A DNA stretch of 64,000 nucleotides from Pseudomonas graminis (GTDB lineage Bacteria; Pseudomonadota; Gammaproteobacteria; Pseudomonadales; Pseudomonadaceae), in the NCBI RefSeq assembly GCF_013201545.1, contig NZ_CP053746.1, positions 1,448,501 through 1,512,500 on the forward strand. The letters are read 5' to 3'. A program made the translations under genes and the position numbers. Positions 54,111-64,000 of the stretch are shown here, piece after piece (positions within the stretch are counted from its first letter, which is position 1; the number at the start of each line of letters is the position of its first letter). Under the pieces are notes generated by a model, which was not told the DNA's origin, searched no databases, and saw only the letters and a list, made by a program, of their open reading frames with translations.

Positions 54111-54890
54111 ATGGATCTGTTAAAACAGAAACTTATCGCAAAGAAATCAGTGCTCAGCGCGCACCCGATTTTTTCCGAAATTGATTCACTGCACACCCTG
54201 CAGCGTTTCATGGAGGTGCATGTGTTCGCGGTCTGGGACTTTATGTCACTGACCAAACGGCTGCAGCAGGAACTCACCTGCACGCAGCTCCCCTGGCTGC
54301 CGCCGCGAGACCCGAAGGCAGCGCGGCTCATCAACGAAATCGTGTTGGGTGAGGAGTCAGATGACAGGCCGGGCCGCCACGATCATTACAGCCACTTCGA
54401 GCTCTATCTGGACGCCATGCGCGAGATCGGCGCAAGCACGGCGCGCATTGAGCATTTCGTCGAACTGTTGCGCGAAGGCATTCACTACAAAACAGCGCTC
54501 GACAGCGTTGGCGCAGGACGAGCTGCCACTTATTTCGTACGGGATACGCTCGACATCGCGTTGAATGCGCCGGCGCATTGCGTTGCTGCCGCGTTCCTGC
54601 ACGGTCGCGAGAGCGTTATCCCACAGATGTTCCAGCGGATTCTCGACGACTGGGGCATCACAGCCGACAAAGCACCGACCTTTCGCTACTACCTGGAGCG
54701 CCACATCGAAGTGGACTCCGAAGACCATGGGCCGGCTGCGGAATCGCTGCTGGCCAGGCTAGTCGCGGGCAGTGAACAGCACCAGCGCGAGGTGTATGCC
54801 GCCGCCATCGCCGCAGTCGAGAGTCGCATTGCGCTGTGGGACGCCCTTCGCCTAACCATGCGCGAACCGGCGCGGGAAGTCAGCGCATGA
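54111..54890 (+). CDS. mgoB: MgoB/PvfA-type DUF3050 protein (haem-oxygenase-like fold)
   Basis: A 259-residue cytoplasmic protein of DUF3050. I start it at the ATG at 54111, with AAGGA 8 bases ahead; an in-frame extension to 53994 has no support. Family landmarks are [21 protein letters not shown] at about 28-48 (21 residues, hence named by its ends) and [17 protein letters not shown] near 100. [11 protein letters not shown] near 203 gives His/Glu/Asp residues as in haem-oxygenase-like di-iron enzymes. It is the first of four genes that match mgoBCAD of P. syringae and pvfABCD of P. entomophila. Within that pathway it is needed for full signal output; its exact reaction is not settled to my knowledge. 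mgoC follows after 49 bases. Confidence 0.87.
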   Translation: MDLLKQKLIAKKSVLSAHPIFSEIDSLHTLQRFMEVHVFAVWDFMSLTKRLQQELTCTQLPWLPPRDPKAARLINEIVLGEESDDRPGRHDHYSHFELYLDAMREIGASTARIEHFVELLREGIHYKTALDSVGAGRAATYFVRDTLDIALNAPAHCVAAAFLHGRESVIPQMFQRILDDWGITADKAPTFRYYLERHIEVDSEDHGPAAESLLARLVAGSEQHQREVYAAAIAAVESRIALWDALRLTMREPAREVSA

Positions 54891-54939
54891 GCCATTCCCT
54901 CCTCCCCCACCGACTCGATACCCACACAAGGACGCCATC

Positions 54940-55884
54940 ATGAAAGCCGAAGACTACCTGTCATTCGTCGATGCATGGGAAGGCCGCGCGACGATTCGGA
55001 CACGCCCGCGCCGCATCGTCGAAAACGACGAAAAACTGATCTACCCGCTCAGCCGTCAGCCACTGGTGCTGAGCGAGACGTTCACTCGCGAATGCGCCCA
55101 TCTGCGCGATCTGGCGCTGGTGCAGAGCCTGTACAAGTTCATCAACGACGTGGTGATTTTTGAGACCGAAATCGTCGACAAGACCGCCCGAAGCATCGCC
55201 AAAGACAATTTCGCGATCCGCTTTCCTTTCGCCTGCCGATACGACGCCATGACCGTGGTCGTCGATGAGGATTACCACGCGCTGGTGGCAATGGACTTCA
55301 TGCAACAAACCATTGCCTTGACCGGCGTCCAGCCGATTTCATTGCCGGAGGAAATCGAACTCAGCCGGGCCATCCCCGCTGCACTGGCATTGGCGCCGGA
55401 CCACCTGCGCAGCGCGGTCGAGCTCATCTGCGTGGCGATTGCCGAGAACACCGTGACCAACGACGTGGCCGCGTTCGCCAAAGACGACACGGTGAAGCAG
55501 TCCGTCAAAGGCCTTATGGCGGACCATCTGCTCGATGAAGGGCGGCATTCCGGCTTCTGGTCGCGTCTGGTGAGAATCTACTGGCACGCAGCGCCCCAAC
55601 AGGACAAGGAGGTTATCGCGCAGATCCTGCCTGTGTTCATTGCTCAGTACTTGACCAATGACATCCAGAAGTCATTTGACTTCGTGCTGATCGACAGCCT
55701 GCCGGTCGCCGAGCCTATCAAGCAGGCTTTAAGGGAAGAAACGCAGGCGATGTGCTTCCCGATCAATCGCCACCATCCGCTGGTGGGCAACATCATGCGC
55801 TTCTTCACCGCCAGCTCAATGCTCGACTCCCCCTGTGTCCAGCACGCCCTTGCCGACTATCTGCCGGCAGGAGGCTTGCAATGA
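54940..55884 (+). CDS. mgoC: MgoC/PvfB-type AurF-like di-iron N-oxygenase
   Basis: A 314-residue N-oxygenase of the p-aminobenzoate-oxygenase (AurF) group. All seven metal ligands of AurF have partners at nearly the same spacing: Glu75, Glu110 and His113 (EDYH), Glu169, His196, Glu200 and His203 (HLLDEGRH). The enzyme should use O2 and two irons to oxidise an amine to hydroxylamine or further, which fits making the N-N-O group of the diazeniumdiolate signal. AurF numbers are from memory. It starts 49 bases after mgoB and overlaps mgoA by 4 bases (ATGA), so translation is coupled. It is cytoplasmic. Confidence 0.9.
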   Translation: MKAEDYLSFVDAWEGRATIRTRPRRIVENDEKLIYPLSRQPLVLSETFTRECAHLRDLALVQSLYKFINDVVIFETEIVDKTARSIAKDNFAIRFPFACRYDAMTVVVDEDYHALVAMDFMQQTIALTGVQPISLPEEIELSRAIPAALALAPDHLRSAVELICVAIAENTVTNDVAAFAKDDTVKQSVKGLMADHLLDEGRHSGFWSRLVRIYWHAAPQQDKEVIAQILPVFIAQYLTNDIQKSFDFVLIDSLPVAEPIKQALREETQAMCFPINRHHPLVGNIMRFFTASSMLDSPCVQHALADYLPAGGLQ

Positions 55885-58800
55885 AGCGCCAGGAGATTGT
55901 GCTTATCGGTCACAGCCAGGCGATGAGTGAACTGAGTGCAGAGCTTGACGCCCACGGCCATCTGATTCACCACCTGCGCGATCAGGCCACGCTGGAGCTG
56001 AGCAAGGTGAAGGACGCGTCAGTCGTCATTGAAGACGGCACACTCGACGTGCCCCATGCCGGATTGGACGCATTTGAGGCAGCCGTGCATCTCGGGCTCC
56101 GGGTAGGCCTGACACCGGTGGGTGAGCGGGCACTGCCTGAGCTGGAAATAGTGTGCTGGCTCGGGACGGCTACAGCGCAGCGCCTGATCGCACGCCATGC
56201 CGTGGTCGCCACTTCTTCCGGCAACGGATGCGTGTTGCGGGACGCGGCGGTCGCGACGCTGGTCGACAACGTAGCGATGCTGGTCAGCCGGTTCTCGCGT
56301 GATACCGAGTATTTCGCCCGCGCTGAGCGCATCGATCCGCCGCAAAGTGAGCGCCAGGACAGCCTGCTACGACTGGACCGGCTGGCCTTCGAGCACTGCT
56401 TCAACTTCACTGCGGCGCCAGAGTTACTGCGCATTGCCGAGCAGACACTGGTCGCACGTCTGGATCGGAGCTTTAGCGAATTCGCGGGGCGCACGGCGCT
56501 TAGTATCGACGGTGAGCGCATCAGCTATGACCAACTCCGCGCACACGGCGTCGCGATCCAGGCGCAGATTCAGGCCATGCTGCCGCGCGCTTCAGTTGAA
56601 CCGGTGGTGATTGGTATTTGTATGCCGAAATCTGCGGCGCTGTTCGCCGGGATACTTGCCATTCTGGGCAACGGAGCGGTGTATCTGCCGCTGGATCCCA
56701 GCCAGCCTCTCCAGCGTCAGCAGTACATCCTCGAAAACGCGCATGCCTGTTTACTGTTGCACGATGGGACTCACCCGCTGGCGGGGGTTGCTGTGCCGGG
56801 GCTGGATATCAGCCACATCGAGATCGTGCCGACGGCGCAGTCGTTGATGCGCTATCGCCCGGAGACCGACGCGCCGTGCATGGCGCTCTACACCTCAGGC
56901 ACGACCGGACACCCAAAAGGCGTGATGCTCAGCCAGCGCAACCTGAGCCACTTCACGGCCTGGTACGCCCACTATGTCGAGCTGTCCGAACACAGCCGGG
57001 TGCTGCAGTTCTCGACGCTGAGTTTTGATTCGTCGGTCATCGACATATTCCCCACGCTGCTCAGCGGCGCGGAGCTGATCGTGGCGAACGACGATCAGCG
57101 TCGTGATCCGCTGCAACTGTTCGAGCTGCTGGATCAGAATCTCAGCCACGCATTTCTCCCGCCCGCTTTGTTGAGCATCCTGCCGATCGATCGACCGCTG
57201 AAGCTCAAGCACTTGTGCACCGGCGGTGATGTCTGCGAGCCCTATGTGATTGAACGCCTGGCAGCGCAGTGTCACTTCCATAACCTGTACGGCCCGACCG
57301 AGGCCACGGTGTTGATCACCGCCGGACGGTTTCAACCCGGCGGCAGCAACCGCAACCTGGGTCGCCCGATCGCCAACAGCCAAGTCCTGATTCTCGACGA
57401 GGATATGCAGCCCGTCGCAGACCGGACGCCCGGCGAGCTCTACATCGTCGGTCCAGGCGTGTGCCTGGGTTACATCCACAACCCTGCGCTCAACGATGAG
57501 CGCTATGTGCATGTCGCGCTGGGTGACGGCCAAAGCGTGCGCGCCTATCGCACCGGGGACATCGGCAGATGGACGGACGATGGTATCGAATTGTCCGGGC
57601 GACGTGACAACCAGGTGAAGATCCGGGGATTCAGGGTCGAGCCTGAGGAGATCGAACATTGCCTGCGCGACAGTCAGCTGTACCGCCAAGTCGCAGTCGT
57701 GATTGATGACCAGCGACGCATCCTGGCTTTTCTCGCGCAGCCCCACGGCGTAGAACCCGACGCGGCTCGGCATTTGCTCAAGGACCATGTCGCCGCTTTG
57801 TTGCCCGACTATATGCGGCCGACCGCCTACACAGAGCTGGCGAGCATGCCGTTTGCCAGCAATGGCAAGGTCGATCGCAAGGCGCTGTTGCAGCTGCCAG
57901 TGAACATGCTGGAGCAAGCCCCACGCCGTTTGCCCGATACAGAAAACCAGAGGCTTCTTCTTACGTTGTGGGCCGATCTGCTTGAGCTTCCGCCCGACGA
58001 GATATCAACCGACGAGAGCTTCTTCAACCTGGGTGGCCACTCGATTCTGCTGTCGCAGATGCTGCTGGGGATTCGCGAAGGGTTCGGCCGCAGCATTCCG
58101 ATCAACCGTTTCATCGAGGCACCCACGCTGACCAATCTGGCGTCACTGCTCGACAGCAACGGCACCACCTCATGGACTGTCAGCCCGCAAACACTTCTGG
58201 ATGCATCGGCTCCCTTCGAGCTGCCGGTACTGCCTGTGGAGCGCATGGGGGACGTCCATAAAGTCATCGTCACTGGCGCCAATGGTTTTCTCGGTGTTCA
58301 CATCGTCGAAGCGCTGTTGGCGTGGGGCGCAACCGAGGTCGCCTGCCTTGTACGTGAAAGCGCAGGGATGACGGCGCAGGATCGCTTTATTCAGGCACTG
58401 CGCGAAAACCGTCTTGAGCATCTGGATCTGGCGCGAGTGCGGATTTATGCCGCCGACGTCAAGCAGCCACAGCTGGGGTTGAGCAACGAGGTGTATGAGC
58501 GGCTTGATCGCGAGTTTGGCGCGCTGGTGCATAACGCCGCCAACGTCAACCACGTCCAGGATTACGAGACCCTGGCCAAGGATAACGTCGAGCCGATCTT
58601 CGAATGCCTGAAGCTATGCGAAGGGCGCAGCAAGAAGGTGTTCAACTTCGTGTCGACGCTTTCAGCCTCGAGCGCCGTCGGGGCTGACGGTAGCGTTCTC
58701 GAAGCGCCTGCTGCCGAGACACCTCCCATCTACATCAAGAACGGCTACAACCTCTCCAAGTGGGTCGCCGAGCGCATCCTGGAGCGAGCCCGTGACCGAG

Positions 58801-59333
58801 GCGCGTGGGTGAACATCTACCGGCCCGGTAACATCGCATTCAACAGCACGACCGGTGTCTGCCAGCCGCACAAGAATCGCCTGATGCTAATGCTCAAGGG
58901 TTCGATGCAACTGGGCCAGGTCCCGGATTTCTCCATGAGCTTCGACTTGATGCCTGTCGATTTTCTCGCCCGATTCATAGGCTTTCACGCCAGCCGTTAT
59001 CAGCCAGCCCACGCAGTGTTCAACCTCCATAACCCGGAGCCGTTGAGCTGGAGCAATTACGTGAGCGCGTTCCGTGAAGCGGGCAGCGGTTTCGAAATGG
59101 TCAGCGTCAGTGAGTGGCAAACCCAGTTGAAACGCGTGGACAGCGAGAACGCTTTATTCGGCGTGCTCGGCTTTTACCTCGACGGGTTGGAGGAAGACAT
59201 CGGAGACATATCAATGATCGCGTATCAGAACGCCCATGCGGGTGTTCAACGAATGGGCGAATGCTACCCCCCGAAAACCCCGGCGCTGCTGCGCAAGGGC
59301 TGCGAGTACCTGAAAGAGATTGCTTTCATCTGA
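55881..59333 (+). CDS. mgoA: MgoA/PvfC-type NRPS: adenylation - carrier - thioester reductase
   Basis: A 1150-residue one-module synthetase; ATG at 55881 with GGAGG 7 bases ahead. Residues 1-190 form an N-terminal part with no clear domain. The adenylation domain (about 195-690) has TSGTTGHPKGV (about 337), FSTLSFDSS, NLYGPTEA (about 470), YRTGD (about 556) and NGKVDRK. The carrier domain has FFNLGGHSI, where Ser takes the phosphopantetheine (about 719). The reductase domain (about 790-1150) has TGANGFLG (NADPH) and the Tyr/Lys pair in GYNLSKW (about 957). There is no condensation domain. By hand alignment the A-domain pocket reads D-S-I-F-C-G-L-V-L-K. It should load one amino acid (Leu or Val in known systems) and release it reductively as an aldehyde. 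Confidence 0.9.
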   Translation: MKRQEIVLIGHSQAMSELSAELDAHGHLIHHLRDQATLELSKVKDASVVIEDGTLDVPHAGLDAFEAAVHLGLRVGLTPVGERALPELEIVCWLGTATAQRLIARHAVVATSSGNGCVLRDAAVATLVDNVAMLVSRFSRDTEYFARAERIDPPQSERQDSLLRLDRLAFEHCFNFTAAPELLRIAEQTLVARLDRSFSEFAGRTALSIDGERISYDQLRAHGVAIQAQIQAMLPRASVEPVVIGICMPKSAALFAGILAILGNGAVYLPLDPSQPLQRQQYILENAHACLLLHDGTHPLAGVAVPGLDISHIEIVPTAQSLMRYRPETDAPCMALYTSGTTGHPKGVMLSQRNLSHFTAWYAHYVELSEHSRVLQFSTLSFDSSVIDIFPTLLSGAELIVANDDQRRDPLQLFELLDQNLSHAFLPPALLSILPIDRPLKLKHLCTGGDVCEPYVIERLAAQCHFHNLYGPTEATVLITAGRFQPGGSNRNLGRPIANSQVLILDEDMQPVADRTPGELYIVGPGVCLGYIHNPALNDERYVHVALGDGQSVRAYRTGDIGRWTDDGIELSGRRDNQVKIRGFRVEPEEIEHCLRDSQLYRQVAVVIDDQRRILAFLAQPHGVEPDAARHLLKDHVAALLPDYMRPTAYTELASMPFASNGKVDRKALLQLPVNMLEQAPRRLPDTENQRLLLTLWADLLELPPDEISTDESFFNLGGHSILLSQMLLGIREGFGRSIPINRFIEAPTLTNLASLLDSNGTTSWTVSPQTLLDASAPFELPVLPVERMGDVHKVIVTGANGFLGVHIVEALLAWGATEVACLVRESAGMTAQDRFIQALRENRLEHLDLARVRIYAADVKQPQLGLSNEVYERLDREFGALVHNAANVNHVQDYETLAKDNVEPIFECLKLCEGRSKKVFNFVSTLSASSAVGADGSVLEAPAAETPPIYIKNGYNLSKWVAERILERARDRGAWVNIYRPGNIAFNSTTGVCQPHKNRLMLMLKGSMQLGQVPDFSMSFDLMPVDFLARFIGFHASRYQPAHAVFNLHNPEPLSWSNYVSAFREAGSGFEMVSVSEWQTQLKRVDSENALFGVLGFYLDGLEEDIGDISMIAYQNAHAGVQRMGECYPPKTPALLRKGCEYLKEIAFI

Positions 59334-59374
59334 TACACCCCAACGCAACATCCCCTTAAGTTATGGAGAACAAC

Positions 59375-59875
59375 ATGAACGCCATTCGACCGCTCAACAC
59401 TCTTGGCTGCCTTTCGCCCGATACGCTGATCACCAATCCCGCTGGAGCACCGGTGGTGTCTTCAATATCGATAAACGCCCCAGCGGGTGAGGTCTGGAAG
59501 GTCGTAGGCGATTTCGGTGGTTTCACGCAATTCATTCCGGCGCTTGCGAGCATCGAAGTAATCGGTAACGGTCCTGGCTCGGTACGTTACAAGAAATTCA
59601 AGGAGGGCAATCTTGTGGTTGTCGAGCAACTCAACTCACACGACGATGACGCGATGGCTATGACGTGGACAACTATTTACAACAATCTTGGCGTCAGCAA
59701 GCTCTGGGCCTCAATGACGGTTGTCCCCAAGGATAGTGCCAGCTGCATTGCGGCCTGGACCATCATTGCTGAGCCTACAGATGACAACCCGATGAGCGCT
59801 GAGGGCTTCAGAGAGTTTTTGCAGGGCTTTGCTGATGGTGCAATGAATAACGTGCCATTGCTGTTTGAGCGATAG
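59375..59875 (+). CDS. mgoD: MgoD/PvfD-type SRPBCC (polyketide cyclase-like) protein
   Basis: A 166-residue protein with the SRPBCC/START-like fold: SISINAPAGEVWKVVGDFGGF (cited by its core APAGEVWKVVGDFGGF, near 31-46), FIPALASIEVIGNGPGSVRY and EQLNSHDDDAMAMTW. The helix at the C-terminus (FREFLQGFADGAMNNV) is typical. The fold holds a small hydrophobic ligand. I prefer the ATG at 59375, where GGAG lies 7 bases ahead; the ATG at 59363 is within its ribosome-binding site. It ends the operon, 41 bases after mgoA. In published systems it supports signal production, by a role not yet defined to me. Confidence 0.87.
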   Translation: MNAIRPLNTLGCLSPDTLITNPAGAPVVSSISINAPAGEVWKVVGDFGGFTQFIPALASIEVIGNGPGSVRYKKFKEGNLVVVEQLNSHDDDAMAMTWTTIYNNLGVSKLWASMTVVPKDSASCIAAWTIIAEPTDDNPMSAEGFREFLQGFADGAMNNVPLLFER

Positions 59876-59931
59876 GGCCGTTGACGGCGACGCGCCCGCT
59901 GAGCTTGTTCATCGGCAGGCTTTAAACGACA

Positions 59932-59963
59932 AAACCCCAGTCTGCGGATGCAGACTGGGGTTT
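59932..59963. terminator. Bidirectional terminator shared by mgoD and the 5S rRNA
   Basis: Perfect 14-bp arms AAACCCCAGTCTGC / GCAGACTGGGGTTT with loop GGAT. It lies 56 bases past mgoD (plus) and 11 bases past the distal 5S gene (minus), with A/T-rich ends on both sides, so it terminates both. Confidence 0.88.
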
Positions 59964-59974
59964 CGGAATTCAAT

Positions 59975-60090
59975 CTTGACGATGACCTACTCTCACATGG
60001 GGAAACCCCACACTACCATCGGCGATGCACCGTTTCACTGCTGAGTTCGGGATGGGATCAGGTGGTTCCAGCACTCTATGGTCGTCAAGA
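59975..60090 (-). rRNA. rrf: 5S rRNA, distal copy
   Basis: 116 bases. The ends CTTGACGA / TCGTCAAG pair as helix I, and the loop A/B core CCGAACTCAGCAGTGAAAC is present. It is the second 5S gene, transcribed after the copy at 60198-60313. It differs at three bases from that copy, all within helix II and all paired (see findings). Confidence 0.93.
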
Positions 60091-60156
60091 AATTCTGTGG
60101 CCGATCCGTTACTGACGTAACGTTCCAGCGAAAATGTAAGACCTTCACTTAAAACA

Positions 60157-60186
60157 AAACCCCATCTGCTTTCGCAGATGGGGTTT
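60157..60186. terminator. Hairpin between the two 5S genes
   Basis: Perfect 13-bp arms AAACCCCATCTGC / GCAGATGGGGTTT with loop TTTC, closely related to the hairpin at 59932-59963. It follows the proximal 5S gene, so 5S plus terminator seem to have been duplicated as a unit. Confidence 0.85.
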
Positions 60187-60197
60187 CGGAATTTAAT

Positions 60198-60313
60198 CTT
60201 GACGATGACCTACTCTCACATGGGGAAACCCCACACTACCATCGGCGATGCATCGTTTCACTGCTGAGTTCGGGATGGGATCAGGTGGTTCCAACGCTCT
60301 ATGGTCGTCAAGA
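60198..60313 (-). rRNA. rrf: 5S rRNA, proximal copy
   Basis: 116 bases with the same ends as the distal copy. It lies about 150 bases after the 23S 3' end, the normal place, so this is the original position and the other is the extra copy. Confidence 0.94.
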
Positions 60314-60459
60314 AATTCGGGTACTGACTCGTCCTCTCGAACGCTTCAGCAAATCGGGTATGTGATCAAGGTACAGCTTGTGTGTTCGCAAACTTTCGTC
60401 TTCATGCGTCTTCACACACCGCAACCTGCTGTCTCTCTGCAGATTGCTTGGGTGTTATA

Positions 60460-63350
<2,891 letters not shown>

Positions 63351-63582
63351 TATAACCCCAAGCAATCTGGTTATACTGTGAAGACGACATTCGCCGAAAG
63401 TTTGCATTTCACAAACTTTACCTTAGCCTGGACACGCACCAGTGAAAGAGGTGCCCAGTCTATATTTCAATCACATACCCAAATTTTTAAAGAACGATCC
63501 AGTCAAAAGACCAGAAATCAACACTCATCATCCCAGCGGATGGAGCGCTCATTTCTAAGCTTTCAGCAATCAGAAGCAGTTA
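63351..63582 (-). other. Spacer between tRNA-Ala and 23S rRNA
   Basis: 232 bases of transcribed spacer with sequences for RNase III processing stems next to both 23S ends. No gene. An antitermination boxA probably lies here, but I cannot mark it with certainty. Confidence 0.6.
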
Positions 63583-63658
63583 TGGTGGAGCCAAACGGGA
63601 TCGAACCGTTGACCTCCTGCGTGCAAGGCAGGCGCTCTCCCAGCTGAGCTATGGCCCC
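63583..63658 (-). tRNA. tRNA-Ala, anticodon TGC
   Basis: 76 bases with encoded CCA. On the minus strand it begins GGGGCCATAGCTCAGCTGGG, with anticodon loop CTTGCAC (TGC) and T-arm GGTTCGATCC. It is the second tRNA of the 16S-23S spacer. Confidence 0.95.
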
Positions 63659-63668
63659 ATAACAAAAT

Positions 63669-63745
<77 letters not shown>

Positions 63746-63866
63746 AATTTCGAGCTTGTAACTGTTAGCGTGAGCTATCAGCTTGGAGCTTAAAGCTGCT
63801 TCTATCGTCTTCTTCAATGAATCAAGCAATTCGTGTGGGAACTTGCGAAGAAGCTGAGTCTTCGAT

Positions 63867-64000
<134 letters not shown>

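Overview
The window is bacterial, GC-rich and densely coded, and reads as a Pseudomonas chromosome. Three things suggest this: (i) the order cysA-cysW-cysT-sbp-oscA / dibA / desA / GGDEF protein / gabT-gabD / tRNA-Arg, which I remember from the PA0263-PA0290 region of P. aeruginosa PAO1; (ii) Pseudomonas-type REP sequences built on a gcgagcaagctcgctccc core; (iii) a complete mgoBCAD (pvf-type) cluster, known from P. syringae and P. entomophila. I favour the P. syringae/fluorescens side of the genus over P. aeruginosa, but sequence reading alone does not settle the species.

Layout. 1-1064: end of a metI permease gene and a SAM methyltransferase. 1105-8758 (minus): a secreted glycosidase-like protein and a TriABC-type RND efflux operon with two membrane-fusion lipoproteins. 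9087-15741 (minus): organosulfur uptake, with a TauD-type dioxygenase and its ABC importer, an orphan metQ, a sigma54-activator-like ATPase without a DNA-binding domain, and a small serine hydrolase. 16034-19588: membrane desaturase divergent from an AraC regulator, a Crp-like regulator and an Mpo1-like protein. 19827-23868 (minus): sulfate/thiosulfate importer with sbp and oscA. 24072-29724: c-di-GMP and lipid block (dibA, desA, GGDEF protein, HDOD protein). 29889-32805: gabD-gabT (GABA catabolism). 33131-37679: tRNA-Arg, an MFS exporter, and a TetR / NmrA / epoxide-hydrolase module around a clear operator. 37836-45090: HscC-type Hsp70 with a membrane J-protein, an MscS channel, a DUF945 protein and a HAD phosphatase. 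45255-52467: LysR regulator with a polar-amino-acid ABC importer, an MFS protein, an aldo/keto reductase and a GntR regulator.

52620-59875: the most notable part. A type II thioesterase and a 735-base AT-rich gap with a strong hairpin precede four close-packed genes: mgoB (DUF3050, haem-oxygenase-like fold), mgoC (AurF-like di-iron N-oxygenase with all expected metal ligands in place), mgoA (adenylation - carrier - reductase NRPS) and mgoD (SRPBCC fold). From published work on mgo/pvf this set makes a small diazeniumdiolate signal (leudiazen/valdiazen type) that controls virulence traits such as mangotoxin.

59975-64000 (minus): an rRNA operon read from its 3' end, with two tandem 5S genes, 23S, tRNA-Ala(TGC), tRNA-Ile(GAT) and the 3' end of 16S. 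It converges on the mgo operon, and one hairpin serves as terminator for both sides. The two 5S copies differ at three bases, all of which keep helix II paired.

How the parts fit: much of 9-24 kb scavenges sulfur (sulfonate-type importer, methionine-binding protein, sulfate importer, OscA). The 24-29 kb block couples membrane fluidity to c-di-GMP signalling. The last 12 kb joins an accessory signalling cluster to an rRNA operon.
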